64,000 nt of DNA from Planctomycetota bacterium (GTDB lineage Bacteria > Planctomycetota > Planctomycetia > Planctomycetales > Planctomycetaceae), in NCBI GenBank assembly GCA_022600195.1, contig JAHZKX010000057.1, positions 1-64,000 on the forward strand. The letters are read 5' to 3'. The notes beneath the pieces are model-generated. The model worked only from the letters and a program-made list of their open reading frames with translations. It was not told the DNA's origin and made no database searches. The translations under genes were made by a program, and so were the position numbers. Below are positions 39,423 through 49,571 of the stretch, piece after piece (positions within the stretch are counted from its first letter, which is position 1; the number at the start of each line of letters is the position of its first letter).

Positions 39423-39837
39423 TGCCCAAAATTTACTCTACTCATAAAAGTAGAACATCTAGCGACTTGTTCGTTTCTGCACATGAACGGTTACTATTGT
39501 GCTTAAAATGTGCGCATCCTTATCAATCTTAAGTATCTGTTAAGATATTTCGCCTTGTGAGTTTAGCTGATTAGGTAAACCCCTCCCGATCATGCAAGCT
39601 TTTCTTAGCGTATCTCTTTTCATCAAAGCCACTACTGAAAATTCCGATATTCGGAGTTAGGGCCATCGTTTTGGTAGCGCTCAATTTGTGGACCATTTCG
39701 GGTCACCTCATTCTAACGATGGTATTTTTTTATCCGTCAGTATGGCTTCTCCTAACAAAATGTTTTGTCAAGCATATACGCCCTCCTTCTGACGGTATGG
39801 ATACCATGCACCTTGCACGTGCAATCAGGAGTTAAAA
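39423..39837. other. Intergenic region before the porin
   Basis: This 415-bp region has no supported ORF or tRNA. Its second half is dense with inverted repeats, described as a structured leader. Confidence 0.5.
39643..39824 (+). promoter_or_regulatory. Structured leader with terminator-like stem upstream of the porin
   Basis: Several paired segments lie in a row. TCCGA-TAT-TCGGA is at 39643-39655. CCATCGTT (39663-39670) pairs with AACGATGG (39715-39722) and is followed by seven T (39725-39731), like an intrinsic terminator. CCGTCAG (39734-39740) pairs with CTGACGG (39789-39795), and GGTAT-GG-ATACC is at 39794-39805. The 12-bp palindrome TTGCACGTGCAA (39813-39824) lies just before AGGAG (39827-39831). 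This is consistent with a cis-regulatory RNA or attenuator. No known riboswitch class is recognised. Confidence 0.45.
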
Positions 39838-41274
39838 ATGCAAAAACTGAATAATATCACCAGAAAAGCCAGAATGACTGGGCTCCTATTGAGTGGGCTG
39901 GGTCTCATGGCAATATCACCCGCATTTGGTGGTGACGCCGCTTGTGCTCCCTCTTGCACACCGGACAAGCCTAATGCCTGCTGTACCAAAGTGTTCGAAG
40001 AGGCTGGCGACAAATTAGCTGCCGAACTTGATCGATTAACAGCAGAATGCTGTGCCCCCAAAACTTGCGATACTGGATGTACCGATCCAAATACATGCTG
40101 TGGCGAAGAATCCAGCGATGCTGGGGATTGCTGCTTTAAACTTTCCAGTGTGTTTGACAAATGTGATGGCAGTAATCACCTGAAAGACAACGGCTGGAAT
40201 CTGAGCGGTTGGTTAGAATTTGGAATGACATTCAATGGCAACCGACCTTCAAATGACTTGAACACACCGGGTGTTGGATTCAACCAGGCTGACAGTCAAT
40301 TCATGATGAACCAGCTCTACTTCGTTCTGGAAAAAGATGCTGCTGCCAACGAAGACTGCTTCGGATGGGGTGGTCGTATCGACATGGTTGTTGGTTCAGA
40401 TGCTCAGGATACTTCTACTTTCGGTGGTCCTAACGGCAATCCCAACTTCGATGGAGTCTGGACCAGCAATAATACTGCAACTGCTAATCAGGTCGGACTG
40501 GCAATGCCTCAACTCTATGCATCGTTTTATGCTCCCATCGGTAACGGCGTGACGGTCAATGTCGGTCACTTCTATACCGTGATTGGATATGAAGTTGTGC
40601 CTGCTCCTGATAACTTCTTCTACTCACATTCATATACTATGCAGTTTGATGAACCATTTACACATACTGGTGCTCTTGCCAGTACTGATCTGAGCGATAA
40701 TATTTCCGCTTCAGCTGGTATCACAACCGGTTGGGATGACTTCGAGAATCAGAACAATAAATGGGGCTTCCTCGGCTTAGTAAGCTGGACCAGTGATTGC
40801 GAAGATACTTCTGTTGCTTTCGCACTGAGTACCGGTGCTGAAAATGATGCCTTTGGTGGAACTTCAGATCTGACCGTATTCAGTATCGTCGCTCAACAGA
40901 AACTGAGTGATAATTTGAATTACGTTTTCCAGCATGACCACATGTTCTTCCGTAACGGTGATCTCGCGGATCCTGGTCAGGATGCAGAAGCCTATGGTAT
41001 CAACCAGTACCTGTTTTACGATCTCAGCGAATGCACTCGAGCCGGTATGCGTGTTGAATGGTGGCGTGACCATAACGGAACTCAATTAGGTGCCGCTGGT
41101 ACTGATTACTACAACGTGACAGCCGGTTTGAACTACAAGTTCAATGATTGCCTGATGGTTCGTCCTGAACTACGCTGGGACTGGGCTACAGGTTCTGATC
41201 CTTGGACAACCTCAAGCGGTGGTACCAAGGATAGCCAATTCACTGTTGGTACAGATGTCATTCTCACCTTCTGA
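39838..41274 (+). CDS. OmpL-like (BBP2) outer-membrane porin with Cys-rich N-terminus
   Basis: This 478-residue outer-membrane protein resembles the putative beta-barrel porin-2 family. AGGAG lies 6 nt before the ATG, and the signal peptide is about 1-31. The mature N-terminus (about 33-115) contains about 13 cysteines, many as CC pairs, with a helical stretch between. The barrel follows from about 118 (LSGWLEFGMTFNGN, then YFVLEKDA, HFYTVIGYE, and so on) and ends in a strand finishing with Phe, as barrels usually do. A strong terminator follows. The Cys-rich domain may be disulfide-linked to other envelope proteins. This is inference. Confidence 0.88.
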   Translation: MQKLNNITRKARMTGLLLSGLGLMAISPAFGGDAACAPSCTPDKPNACCTKVFEEAGDKLAAELDRLTAECCAPKTCDTGCTDPNTCCGEESSDAGDCCFKLSSVFDKCDGSNHLKDNGWNLSGWLEFGMTFNGNRPSNDLNTPGVGFNQADSQFMMNQLYFVLEKDAAANEDCFGWGGRIDMVVGSDAQDTSTFGGPNGNPNFDGVWTSNNTATANQVGLAMPQLYASFYAPIGNGVTVNVGHFYTVIGYEVVPAPDNFFYSHSYTMQFDEPFTHTGALASTDLSDNISASAGITTGWDDFENQNNKWGFLGLVSWTSDCEDTSVAFALSTGAENDAFGGTSDLTVFSIVAQQKLSDNLNYVFQHDHMFFRNGDLADPGQDAEAYGINQYLFYDLSECTRAGMRVEWWRDHNGTQLGAAGTDYYNVTAGLNYKFNDCLMVRPELRWDWATGSDPWTTSSGGTKDSQFTVGTDVILTF

Positions 41275-41331
41275 AATCAATGGGATTTTTGTTCTCATTC
41301 GTTTAGAATGTCAGAATCAGAAAACGTCATA

Positions 41332-41368
41332 AAAAGGAGCCCTCTTCGCTGGAGAGGGCTCCTTTTAT
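41332..41368 (+). terminator. Strong intrinsic terminator after the porin
   Basis: AAAAGGAGCCCTCT (41332-41345) pairs perfectly with AGAGGGCTCCTTTT (41353-41366) around a 7-nt loop. It lies 57 bp after the porin stop. Confidence 0.93.
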
Positions 41369-41505
41369 TATTGCCTCAGCGCTTCGAGTTCTCACAGATT
41401 GTTATCCGGGAACGCTGCCTGTTATAATCGTGTTTCCTCAGAAATATATTGAATTTCTCATTTCGTTCTTCTTCGTAGTCTCTGAAAACGAAAGACCATA
41501 GCACG

Positions 41506-43092
41506 ATGAATCAATTGGTGTTGACAGTGTGTTTCCTGCTTGAGCTAACCCTCGTGGCTGTTGCTTCGGGTCAAGAGACAATGAAACCACCCAATATCAT
41601 TCTTGTCATGGCAGATGATTTAGGCTGGTCAGACATTGGCTGTTACGGCGGAGAAATTGATACGCCGCACATTGACTCGTTGGCGCGCGATGGTTTGAGC
41701 TTCACACAGTTTTATAATAATGCCATCTGTGGACCCACACGTGCTTCTCTGCTGACAGGCTTATACTGCCAACAGGTGGGACATCGAGGTGATCGCTGGA
41801 ATGAGCCGAAAGACTTTAACAAGTGCGTCACCATTGGAGAAGTACTGCAACAGACCAACTACCAGACAATGATGGTCGGTAAATGGCAAGGGCGGGACTC
41901 TGCGTTGGACCGGGGCTTTGATCGTTTTTTCGGACCGATGTGTCAGGCCAAGATCAGCTACTTTCACGAAGTCAACAAGAATCCATACTACTTAGATCGA
42001 AAACGAATTGAGCTACCCAAAAATTTCTATCTGACTGACGCCCTGAATGATTACGCAGATCGCTTTCTGCGAGAGAGCCTTTCTGAAAAAAGGCCATTTT
42101 TTCTCTACGTCGCACATATTGCCCCCCATTGGCCTCTACATGCGAGAGAGGTCGATGTGGCTCGATTCCGGAAACGCTATCGAAAGACTGGTTGGGACGA
42201 GATTCGAGCACAGCGTTTTCAAAAACAGCGTCAGACAGGACTGGTCCCAGAGCATTGGGAACTCGCTCCACGCCCCACGGGCATTCGAGACTGGGACAGG
42301 GATCAGCAAAAAGATTGGCAAGCAGAGCGGATGGCCGTCTATGCTGCACAGGTTGCATCTATTGATCGAGGTCTGGGTCAACTTCTTAAAACTCTAAAAG
42401 ATGCCAATGCAGTGGAGAACACACTTGTGATCTTTCTATCCGATAATGGGGCTGCCCCCGATGGTGGCCTCTCCCCCAGTAAGAGTGGTTTTGGTTTCGG
42501 GCCGAACTCAAAGAAAATCGACTGGCGAAAAGATCACGTGCCAATTCGTCCTGGCAGCGGTCCTGACAATCCGCCAGGGCCCCATGACACATTCGCCGGT
42601 TATGGACTGGCATGGGCAAATGCCAGTAATACTCCCTTGCGCGGTACAAAGTTAGGCGCCTACGAAGGGGGCATCCGTACGCCGCTGGTCGTCCGCTGGC
42701 CTGCTGTGATTCGTGAGCATGGTAGTATTGAGAAACAACCTGGGCACGTGATCGACTTTATGGCAACATTCCTGGATGTCGCAAATACCAGTTATCCCAC
42801 TCAATTCAGAGGACGTCAGCCATTGCCAGTGGAAGGCAAGAGCCTGCTCCCCCTCTTTAAGGGAGATCAACGCCAAGAACATAATGCGCTCTACTGGAAT
42901 GTGCCCCAACATCAAGCCATCCGTATGGGACAATGGAAAGCGATTCGATCAAAAAAAGCAGGTCAATGGCAGCTTTTTAATCTTGAACTGGATGGAACGG
43001 AGACTACAGATCTTGCTGAACGCGAACCAGATCGAATGAAAAAGATGGTTAGTCAGTTTGAAACCTGGCACAAACGCGTCAATGCAAAATAA
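41506..43092 (+). CDS. Formylglycine-dependent sulfatase, exported
   Basis: This 528-residue sulfatase cleaves sulfate esters, probably from marine polysaccharides. A signal peptide (about 1-21) precedes the metal site MADDLGWSDIG (Asp37, Asp38). The maturation motif CGPTRASLLTG has Cys75 to be oxidised to formylglycine. FLSDNGA supplies further metal ligands. The usual GKWHLG reads GKWQGR (125-130): the catalytic Lys126 is kept, but the next His is Gln128. No sulfatase-activating enzyme is adjacent. It is monocistronic, convergent with purH. Confidence 0.92.
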   Translation: MNQLVLTVCFLLELTLVAVASGQETMKPPNIILVMADDLGWSDIGCYGGEIDTPHIDSLARDGLSFTQFYNNAICGPTRASLLTGLYCQQVGHRGDRWNEPKDFNKCVTIGEVLQQTNYQTMMVGKWQGRDSALDRGFDRFFGPMCQAKISYFHEVNKNPYYLDRKRIELPKNFYLTDALNDYADRFLRESLSEKRPFFLYVAHIAPHWPLHAREVDVARFRKRYRKTGWDEIRAQRFQKQRQTGLVPEHWELAPRPTGIRDWDRDQQKDWQAERMAVYAAQVASIDRGLGQLLKTLKDANAVENTLVIFLSDNGAAPDGGLSPSKSGFGFGPNSKKIDWRKDHVPIRPGSGPDNPPGPHDTFAGYGLAWANASNTPLRGTKLGAYEGGIRTPLVVRWPAVIREHGSIEKQPGHVIDFMATFLDVANTSYPTQFRGRQPLPVEGKSLLPLFKGDQRQEHNALYWNVPQHQAIRMGQWKAIRSKKAGQWQLFNLELDGTETTDLAEREPDRMKKMVSQFETWHKRVNAK

Positions 43093-43101
43093 GAAAAACA
43101 A

Positions 43102-43133
43102 CACCATGAAAAGCGTAGGCCATTTTCATGGTG
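43102..43133. terminator. Hairpin between convergent sulfatase and purH genes
   Basis: CACCATGAAAA (43102-43112) pairs perfectly with TTTTCATGGTG (43123-43133). No external T-tract follows, so termination is likely but less certain. The position between two convergent stops supports it. Confidence 0.55.
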
Positions 43134-43179
43134 CCCGCAGTAGAGAGCCCGCCGCGTATCGGCAACAAACATCTCAGAT

Positions 43180-44763
43180 TTAATGTTTAAAATGCCGTCG
43201 ACCGGTAAAGACCATGGCCATCTGATGTTCATTGCAGGCTTCGATCACCTCTTCATCCCGAACAGAGCCTCCCGGTTGGATAATAGCTGTGACACCCGCT
43301 TTAGCCGCTTCATCGACGCCATCCCGAAACGGGAAAAAAGCATCAGAGGCGACGATGGCCCCTTTGCTACGCGCGCCAGCTTTGTAGGCAGCAATAAACG
43401 AAGAATCCAGCCGACTCATCTGACCAGCCCCCGCTCCAAGCAACATTTCATCCTTTGCTAATACAATTGCATTCGATTTGACATGACGGCAAACAATCCA
43501 GCCAAACGAAAGATCATGTAATTCCTGTGGAGTCGGTTCACGATTCGTGACGATTTTCCATTCTGCAGAATTATCAGGAAGTTCATCTTTTTCCTGAACC
43601 AGTAATCCTCCGGAGACTCTACGATAATCAAGACTTGCAATTGAATGCGGTACCATCATGGGGCACTTCATCAACCGCACATTCTTTTTCCATTTGGGTT
43701 TTGTGGTCAGTAGTTCAAAAGCGTCCTGATCAAAATCAGGAGCAAGAATCGCTTCAATAAATCGATTCGGCTCACATAGTTTTTCAGCAGTTTCTCGATC
43801 AACAGTACGGTTGAAACTCAATATCGAACCAAAGGCACTCACCGGATCTCCGGCATATGCTTTTTCAAATGCTTCGACCAGGGAATCTGCTGTCGCACAG
43901 CCACAGGGATTTGTATGTTTAATCACAACAGCAGAAGGTTTTTCGAAATCACTGGCAATTTGCAATGCCGCGTCCAGATCCAGGAAATTATTATAGGAAA
44001 GTTCTTTTCCGTTCAACTGCTCCGCTTGCGCGACACTCGCAACAGGTGAATCTTTCTCAACATAAAATGCGGCAGTCTGGTGTGGATTTTCACCGTAGCG
44101 TAATTGATCTCGACGAACGAGATTGATACTGATCTGCTGATCAAAGCGTGAGCTGGCTTCTGCTTGTGAAGGTAAAACGGATGCCATATAGTTGGCAACA
44201 GCACGGTCGTAACACGCGGTCATCTCAAACGCTGCTGCGGAAAGTTTCAGGCGAAACTCGGGATTTAAAGGTCCCGACTGCAATGCGTCCAGTACCTGAT
44301 TGTATTGCTCCCGGGATGTAACGACTCCCACATAGGCATGATTTTTAGCAGCAGACCGAACCATACTGGGGCCACCAATATCAATCTGTTCTATTGCTTC
44401 TGACAATGAAACATTCGGTCGGGCTATCGTTTCTTCAAATGGATAAAGATTACAAATGACGAGCTCAAAAGGAATGATTTCGAATTCTTTGATCGCCGCT
44501 GCGTCATCGCTTAAATCGGGTCTGCCAAGAATTGCTCCATGTACCTTTGGGTGAAGCGTCTTAACCCTTCCGTCCATGATTTCAGGAAAGCCTGTGTACT
44601 CAGAGATATCAATAACATTGACACCCTGTTCTTCCAGATAACGCCGGGTTCCACCGGTAGATACAAATTCAAAACCCAATTCAGAGAGGCCTTTGACAAA
44701 TACATCAAGGCCCGATTTATCACTGACACTCACCAAAGCACGACGCGGATGCGAATTACTCAT
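43180..44763 (-). CDS. purH: Bifunctional AICAR transformylase/IMP cyclohydrolase
   Basis: PurH catalyses the last two steps of de novo IMP synthesis. I chose ATG 44763 (527 aa), which begins directly before the IMP cyclohydrolase domain ([14 protein letters not shown]); the open frame from 44868 adds an unconserved leader. [11 protein letters not shown] and [17 protein letters not shown] belong to the cyclohydrolase. The transformylase domain has [18 protein letters not shown] and KHTNPCGCA (about 281-289) with the catalytic Lys-His pair. It is transcribed alone. Confidence 0.95.
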   Translation of the reverse strand: MSNSHPRRALVSVSDKSGLDVFVKGLSELGFEFVSTGGTRRYLEEQGVNVIDISEYTGFPEIMDGRVKTLHPKVHGAILGRPDLSDDAAAIKEFEIIPFELVICNLYPFEETIARPNVSLSEAIEQIDIGGPSMVRSAAKNHAYVGVVTSREQYNQVLDALQSGPLNPEFRLKLSAAAFEMTACYDRAVANYMASVLPSQAEASSRFDQQISINLVRRDQLRYGENPHQTAAFYVEKDSPVASVAQAEQLNGKELSYNNFLDLDAALQIASDFEKPSAVVIKHTNPCGCATADSLVEAFEKAYAGDPVSAFGSILSFNRTVDRETAEKLCEPNRFIEAILAPDFDQDAFELLTTKPKWKKNVRLMKCPMMVPHSIASLDYRRVSGGLLVQEKDELPDNSAEWKIVTNREPTPQELHDLSFGWIVCRHVKSNAIVLAKDEMLLGAGAGQMSRLDSSFIAAYKAGARSKGAIVASDAFFPFRDGVDEAAKAGVTAIIQPGGSVRDEEVIEACNEHQMAMVFTGRRHFKH

Positions 44764-44972
44764 TTGTTTTTTAATCAATCGGCTGAGAATACAGAAAAGA
44801 CAGTGCTTTCCTGTCATATATAAAGAAACAAAACCAAGTGTCGGCAAATCGGAATTCAAGGGTAACATGCAACGATTTGCTGCCAGACACTCTCAACAAA
44901 TGGTTAGTTTAGCTGCTAACGGATCAGAAAACAAACCTGATGAATCCAGCGTCAAATAACCTGAAAAACACG

Positions 44973-46253
44973 TTATTGATTTGCGTTTTCATTCGCTGGC
45001 GCAGGGGCAGCTGCCTCATCAGTGGCACTTGGCTCTGGAGCGATTTCGGGCAGAATTGGATAACGATCCTGGTTCTTGAACCGAACGGGAAATGGCAGAT
45101 CGCTCTGTCGCAGACACATGATCAAACCAGATTCTGAAGCACAGAAAATACGATCTGTCTGTTCATTCATCAATTTGACCTGAAATTTTCTGAGAGGCAC
45201 TGCAGACAGGACAGCGCCATCTGTGCGGGAAAGAATGAGCAAATTTCCAAGCTCGTCTGAGGCGTAAACCCTTGTCGGAGTCAAGGATATAAAACTCGAA
45301 GCCAGTGGTTGCCACCATTGTTCATGACCACTCTCAGCAGAAAGCTCAAACAGGCCATCCTTTTGTGAAGAGAGATAGACATTATTATCAAGTACAGTTA
45401 CCGGTTTGCGTAATGGGAAAGAAGTACGAATTCTCCACCTAACGATCCCGTTTAAAATATTCAGGCAGTACAGATTCTGGTCTTCCGAAGCGAGAAAAAG
45501 ACTTTTCCCTGACTCCGCTAAATTGGCTGAAATCGGGGCATCTGTTTCAAATTGAAACGCCAGTTGACGATTATTGATGGTCACAGAATAGAGTGATCCA
45601 TCCTGACTGGCAAAAATCAAGGAACGAGATGTTACAACGGGAGGCGTATTGATCGTATCCCCCGTCTGATAGGTCCAGCGAATGGCACCATCCCGCCAGG
45701 CTGGAAGTTTTGACTCATTGTTCAATTCTTGCAGCTTCTTCAAATCCCAGGCATAGACTCGTCCCTTCAACGTTCCAACATAGATCATATCTTCATCAAC
45801 TGTCGGACTGGTCGAAGCAGAATTGGGAAGTTTCAATTCCCAGTTGATCTCTCCATTTAACCTGTTGATTGAGAACAGATTCATACCAACAGTAACAAAG
45901 ACATGCTTTGAATTTGAAACGGGGGGATAACTAACATTATTACCACGCCCCAGTTGAGTGGCCCACAGTTTTTTTCCGGTTCCATTATCGAAAGCGGTTA
46001 TGATTCCAGAAGTTGAAAGCGCATATAAATTGATTTCATCCAATGATAGATGGACGATTCGGTCTCGATGCGGATCCACGGTTGCCTGGCCCCACCAGAC
46101 GCGGTCTAAATCGTATTGAACCAGCTCGCGTTGCGAAAGTAGCGAGATCCCAACCGATGATTCATTGAGTTTCTGAGCCATCAGACTCTCAGTTGATGAC
46201 ACTGTCAGAATCAACGCCAGAAAACTTAATGCCAACTTTTTCCAACCAGCCAT
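44973..46253 (-). CDS. PQQ-like beta-propeller protein (BamB-like), exported
   Basis: This 426-residue exported protein has a signal peptide (about 1-26). PQQ-enzyme-type repeat blades follow, each with an Ala-Trp or Gly-x-x-x-W signature (GTGKKLWATQL, NGEINWELKL, KGRVYAWDL, DGSLYSVTI, NGIVRWRI, SGHEQWWQPL). It ends in an Ala/Pro/Glu-rich tail. The repeats resemble BamB, a scaffold of the outer-membrane assembly complex. No lipobox is evident and no bam genes are adjacent. A scaffold or sensor role is likely, but the specific function is unknown. Confidence 0.82.
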   Translation of the reverse strand: MAGWKKLALSFLALILTVSSTESLMAQKLNESSVGISLLSQRELVQYDLDRVWWGQATVDPHRDRIVHLSLDEINLYALSTSGIITAFDNGTGKKLWATQLGRGNNVSYPPVSNSKHVFVTVGMNLFSINRLNGEINWELKLPNSASTSPTVDEDMIYVGTLKGRVYAWDLKKLQELNNESKLPAWRDGAIRWTYQTGDTINTPPVVTSRSLIFASQDGSLYSVTINNRQLAFQFETDAPISANLAESGKSLFLASEDQNLYCLNILNGIVRWRIRTSFPLRKPVTVLDNNVYLSSQKDGLFELSAESGHEQWWQPLASSFISLTPTRVYASDELGNLLILSRTDGAVLSAVPLRKFQVKLMNEQTDRIFCASESGLIMCLRQSDLPFPVRFKNQDRYPILPEIAPEPSATDEAAAPAPANENANQ

Positions 46254-46786
46254 ATTACTATCTTTTCAATTATGATTTCAGGAAACAGATTTTGATTGAT
46301 GAAAGGGAATCTTCACAATCAATGAGAGCAAAACAGAATCGGTTCTCCCCAATTCTACATCACGCATACATGTCCTTCGAAAGATGTCATTAAAAACAGA
46401 CCCCGATTGTTGATTCATACTAACCTCGCATGACTCACAAAACCTATTCTACCCACTCTCACAAACAGGAAGCCAGCATAGTTCGGGCTTGATTTCAATT
46501 TTTTCACCCTTCACACTGAACATTTTGATGCTATCTCTTGAATATAATTCGAATTGTATGATTTTACGGATTATCTGATACTTGGATCTCACTTCTCAGA
46601 TTGAGATTATCAGGCCATAAATTACCAGCATGAGGAGCACTGCCGTCCGATTGAGAACTACCAATTCATGCATTGAAAGTCTACAATGTGCGTAGGGTTT
46701 GGTATAAACCATTCCTCTATATCAAGAGCTCCCACTGAAACTGCTCGAAATCTTCGAATACCATCAAAAATCATGAGTGAACTGGT
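46254..46786. other. Intergenic region, divergent
   Basis: This 533-bp gap lies between two divergent secreted-protein genes. It is AT-rich with TATAAT-like words but no properly spaced promoter that I would call. A small hairpin, GGTTT-GGTAT-AAACC, is near 46697-46710. No RNA gene is recognised. Confidence 0.35.
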
Positions 46787-48124
46787 ATGAGAACTGGCAT
46801 CACAAATTCAATTCTAAACACTTCGATCCATGTTTTCAGAATCGTCATTCTCTTCACATTGATTCTAATTACTGGTTTCCCACTCCCCCATGCGCGCGCG
46901 GATTTGCTCAAACTTAAAAATGGGGGCGAGATTCGGGGTAAACTACTGCCGCTATCAAACTCTGGATCGAAAGAGGTTCGAACTGTTAAAACTCTCACAG
47001 GAGGGTCTATTACAGTTGATACGCAACAGATTGAATTTATCACAAATCGTTCACTTTTGATTGAAGAGTTTGAAACAAAATCTGTCGAGATTGAAAACAG
47101 CGTCGAAGCCCACCTGAAACTTGCCCATTGGTGTTCACAAAATCATTTGCGTTCGCAAAGAAATCAGGAAATGGAAAAGATTCTTCAGCTTGATCCCAAT
47201 CACGCGAAAGCCCGTGCATCTCTGGGATATACAAAACGGGATGGCGAATGGATGACTCGTGACCAAGCCATGCGCAAGAATGGTTACATCAAATATAAAG
47301 GACGATATGTATCCTCTGTGGAATTAGATTTACTTGAAAAGAATGAGGCAGAACTCAAAGAAGAACGTAAATGGATCAAGGAAGTTAAACTCTGGATGGC
47401 CTGGATGAACAGCAATCAGGTGCTTAAGCAACAGGATGGATTAAAAAAGATTCAGTCCATTAAAGATCCACATGCTGTCGCAGCTTTAGCCAGATTGATG
47501 GGAAAGCATAATAATATCATGCTGCGGTCACTTCTTGTTTCCACACTGGCTCAAATCCCTGGTGACAAGCCACTCCGTCCACTGGCTGAACTGACTTTAA
47601 CTGATCCCGCGCAGGCCATACGTAACTCTGCTCTGGAAGCGCTCACCAAACGGGATGCCACCCGAGCGATCGCTTTTTTTATAGAGGCATTGAAAAACAA
47701 ATCTAATCTCATAGTACAAAGAGCAGGAAGTGGTCTGGAAGCGATCGGTAATCAATCGGTGGTGCCGGATCTGATCTCTGCATTGACGACCAGTCATATT
47801 TATCGCGTCAGAGTGCCCGATGCGACATCGACTTACAGTTATAATACAAATGGAACTTTTGGCAATTCCGGCGTAGTGCTGCCACCTGATATCGAAGCAG
47901 GATTATTAGCAGGTCGCTACCCGAACGGTGTGATCGTGCTTCCCAGTCAACAACCCAAAGTACGTATGCGAACCGTCTCTGTGAAACACGTTCATCAGAA
48001 TGAATCTGTTTTACTGGCTTTGCAAAAGATTACCAAACAAAATTATGGCTACAATGAACGACTGTGGCGACTATGGTGGGCTTCAACGCAAAACAAAACA
48101 GGGCTTCTACCTGTCATTCAATAA
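46787..48124 (+). CDS. Secreted HEAT-repeat protein with SH3-like N-terminal domain
   Basis: This 445-residue protein has a signal peptide (about 1-38). A small beta domain (about 38-80, LLKLKNGGEIRGKLL and GGSITVDTQQIEF) is common in planctomycete envelope proteins. A TPR-like segment (about 95-160) and HEAT repeats (about 215-340, AVAALARLMGKH, IRNSALEAL, VQRAGSGLEAIG) follow. The C-terminus (about 345-445) is beta-rich and ends with WRLWWAS. No enzyme motif is visible, and it is probably a scaffold. Function is unknown. Confidence 0.75.
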   Translation: MRTGITNSILNTSIHVFRIVILFTLILITGFPLPHARADLLKLKNGGEIRGKLLPLSNSGSKEVRTVKTLTGGSITVDTQQIEFITNRSLLIEEFETKSVEIENSVEAHLKLAHWCSQNHLRSQRNQEMEKILQLDPNHAKARASLGYTKRDGEWMTRDQAMRKNGYIKYKGRYVSSVELDLLEKNEAELKEERKWIKEVKLWMAWMNSNQVLKQQDGLKKIQSIKDPHAVAALARLMGKHNNIMLRSLLVSTLAQIPGDKPLRPLAELTLTDPAQAIRNSALEALTKRDATRAIAFFIEALKNKSNLIVQRAGSGLEAIGNQSVVPDLISALTTSHIYRVRVPDATSTYSYNTNGTFGNSGVVLPPDIEAGLLAGRYPNGVIVLPSQQPKVRMRTVSVKHVHQNESVLLALQKITKQNYGYNERLWRLWWASTQNKTGLLPVIQ

Positions 48125-48167
48125 TCAATCTGGTTGATTGACTGCAGATATTTGTTTTCTGCTCTGA

Positions 48168-49511
48168 TTATTCAGTAAAATCCAAAGCTTCGCGAAGCGA
48201 TCCCAGATACTCGTCATAGTTTTTCCATCGATCCAGCCCTGATTGATTCATGGGACGGCGAACTTGCCAGTTACTTGCTGTTGTCACGGGCCGGTCGTTC
48301 TCCTGAAAATTCAAGCATTGATCATCCCAGGAAACTCCAAGATAATCGACGAGTGCTCTGGTTTTCTCTTCCTGGTTTGCTACCAGCTCGGAATAGTGCA
48401 ACTCAAAAGGTGCCGCTGGCAGAATACGCTGCCAATGCTGCATGATCCTTTGATACTCGCGATAATAAAGGCCCAGATCCGTTAAATTAAAGGAATACTC
48501 ATGCCCACGACGAAATCGTTGAAAAAAACAGGAAAGACACGTATCAAGTGGATGTCTTTGGCAATGAATCACTTTTGCTTTCGGGAATAAAATTGCAATC
48601 AGTCCCAGGTATAAAAAGTTAGCGGGCATTTTATCGATAATTCGAATAGCCGCATCATCAAACGAGCGTAATCGACTCAGATATGCATCTCCCATACCTG
48701 CAAATACATTTTGCGGTAAATTGTTGATACATTCCGGAAAGTCGGTATCCGTTGTCGCGTACTTTTTTAGCGTTCCAGCAATACTGGAAATATCCGGTAA
48801 TTCCCCTGCCCCATGAATTTCAGGGTGGCTGGATAAGATTTGTTCTACGAGAGTGGTACCAGTGCGAGGCATCCCCACAATAAAAACAGGCACTTCACTC
48901 GATATGCCCAGTGGGGAGAGTTGTTGAATTAATTCAGCTGAAAACACTGAAATGAGTCGATCGATTTCTTTTCTAAACTGATCGATACTAAACTCTGAAT
49001 GCCGGAATTGATTTCCAGTTTCGTAAGCAGCGAATGCTTTATCATAATCCTTGATATCATTATATATTTTTCCTGCTGCAAATCCCAAAAAGCAGCGATC
49101 TTCATCTGATAGATCGGGCCGCGATAATTGCTGTTCGATTTGGGAAACAAGTGGATCATCAATTGTAAATTTTCTCGCAGCCGAATAATTAAAATATGCT
49201 TCTGCATAATCCGGCTTTAAACTCAAAGCGGTCAGATAGTGCTGTTCCGAAAGATCAAATTCTCCGACTAAACGATAAATGGCGGCAAGATTATGATGGT
49301 ATTCAGCAACCCGGGGATTTAAAGCAATTGCTTTTTTGACACGTTCGATGCCAGAAGGATAATCGCCGCTATGTGAGGCAGCCAATCCGTAGAAATGCAT
49401 AAACTGGGAATTATTGACATTTGCCGGATAATAAGGCGTCATCAGGTCTTCTGCTTTTTTTGCCTGATTCGCCTGTAGTAATTTGACGGCTTCCGTGATG
49501 AGATCGGCCAT
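48168..49511 (-). CDS. TPR-repeat sulfotransferase
   Basis: This 447-residue protein joins TPR repeats (about 35-175) to a PAPS-dependent sulfotransferase domain (about 205-445). The phosphosulfate-binding loop is GMPRTGTT (213-220), and the 3'-phosphate region includes HCQRHPLDTCLSCF. It resembles protein-tyrosine and glycan sulfotransferases. No signal peptide is seen, so it acts in the cytoplasm. The gene lies 60 bp downstream of the M50/HlyD fusion on the same strand, so the product it modifies may be exported by that machinery. This link is inference. Confidence 0.88.
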   Translation of the reverse strand: MADLITEAVKLLQANQAKKAEDLMTPYYPANVNNSQFMHFYGLAASHSGDYPSGIERVKKAIALNPRVAEYHHNLAAIYRLVGEFDLSEQHYLTALSLKPDYAEAYFNYSAARKFTIDDPLVSQIEQQLSRPDLSDEDRCFLGFAAGKIYNDIKDYDKAFAAYETGNQFRHSEFSIDQFRKEIDRLISVFSAELIQQLSPLGISSEVPVFIVGMPRTGTTLVEQILSSHPEIHGAGELPDISSIAGTLKKYATTDTDFPECINNLPQNVFAGMGDAYLSRLRSFDDAAIRIIDKMPANFLYLGLIAILFPKAKVIHCQRHPLDTCLSCFFQRFRRGHEYSFNLTDLGLYYREYQRIMQHWQRILPAAPFELHYSELVANQEEKTRALVDYLGVSWDDQCLNFQENDRPVTTASNWQVRRPMNQSGLDRWKNYDEYLGSLREALDFTE

Positions 49512-49571
49512 GCTTTTCCCAATTGCACTCCTGTATAATGCTCTAAAATCGACACCAATAAAAAGAATCCA

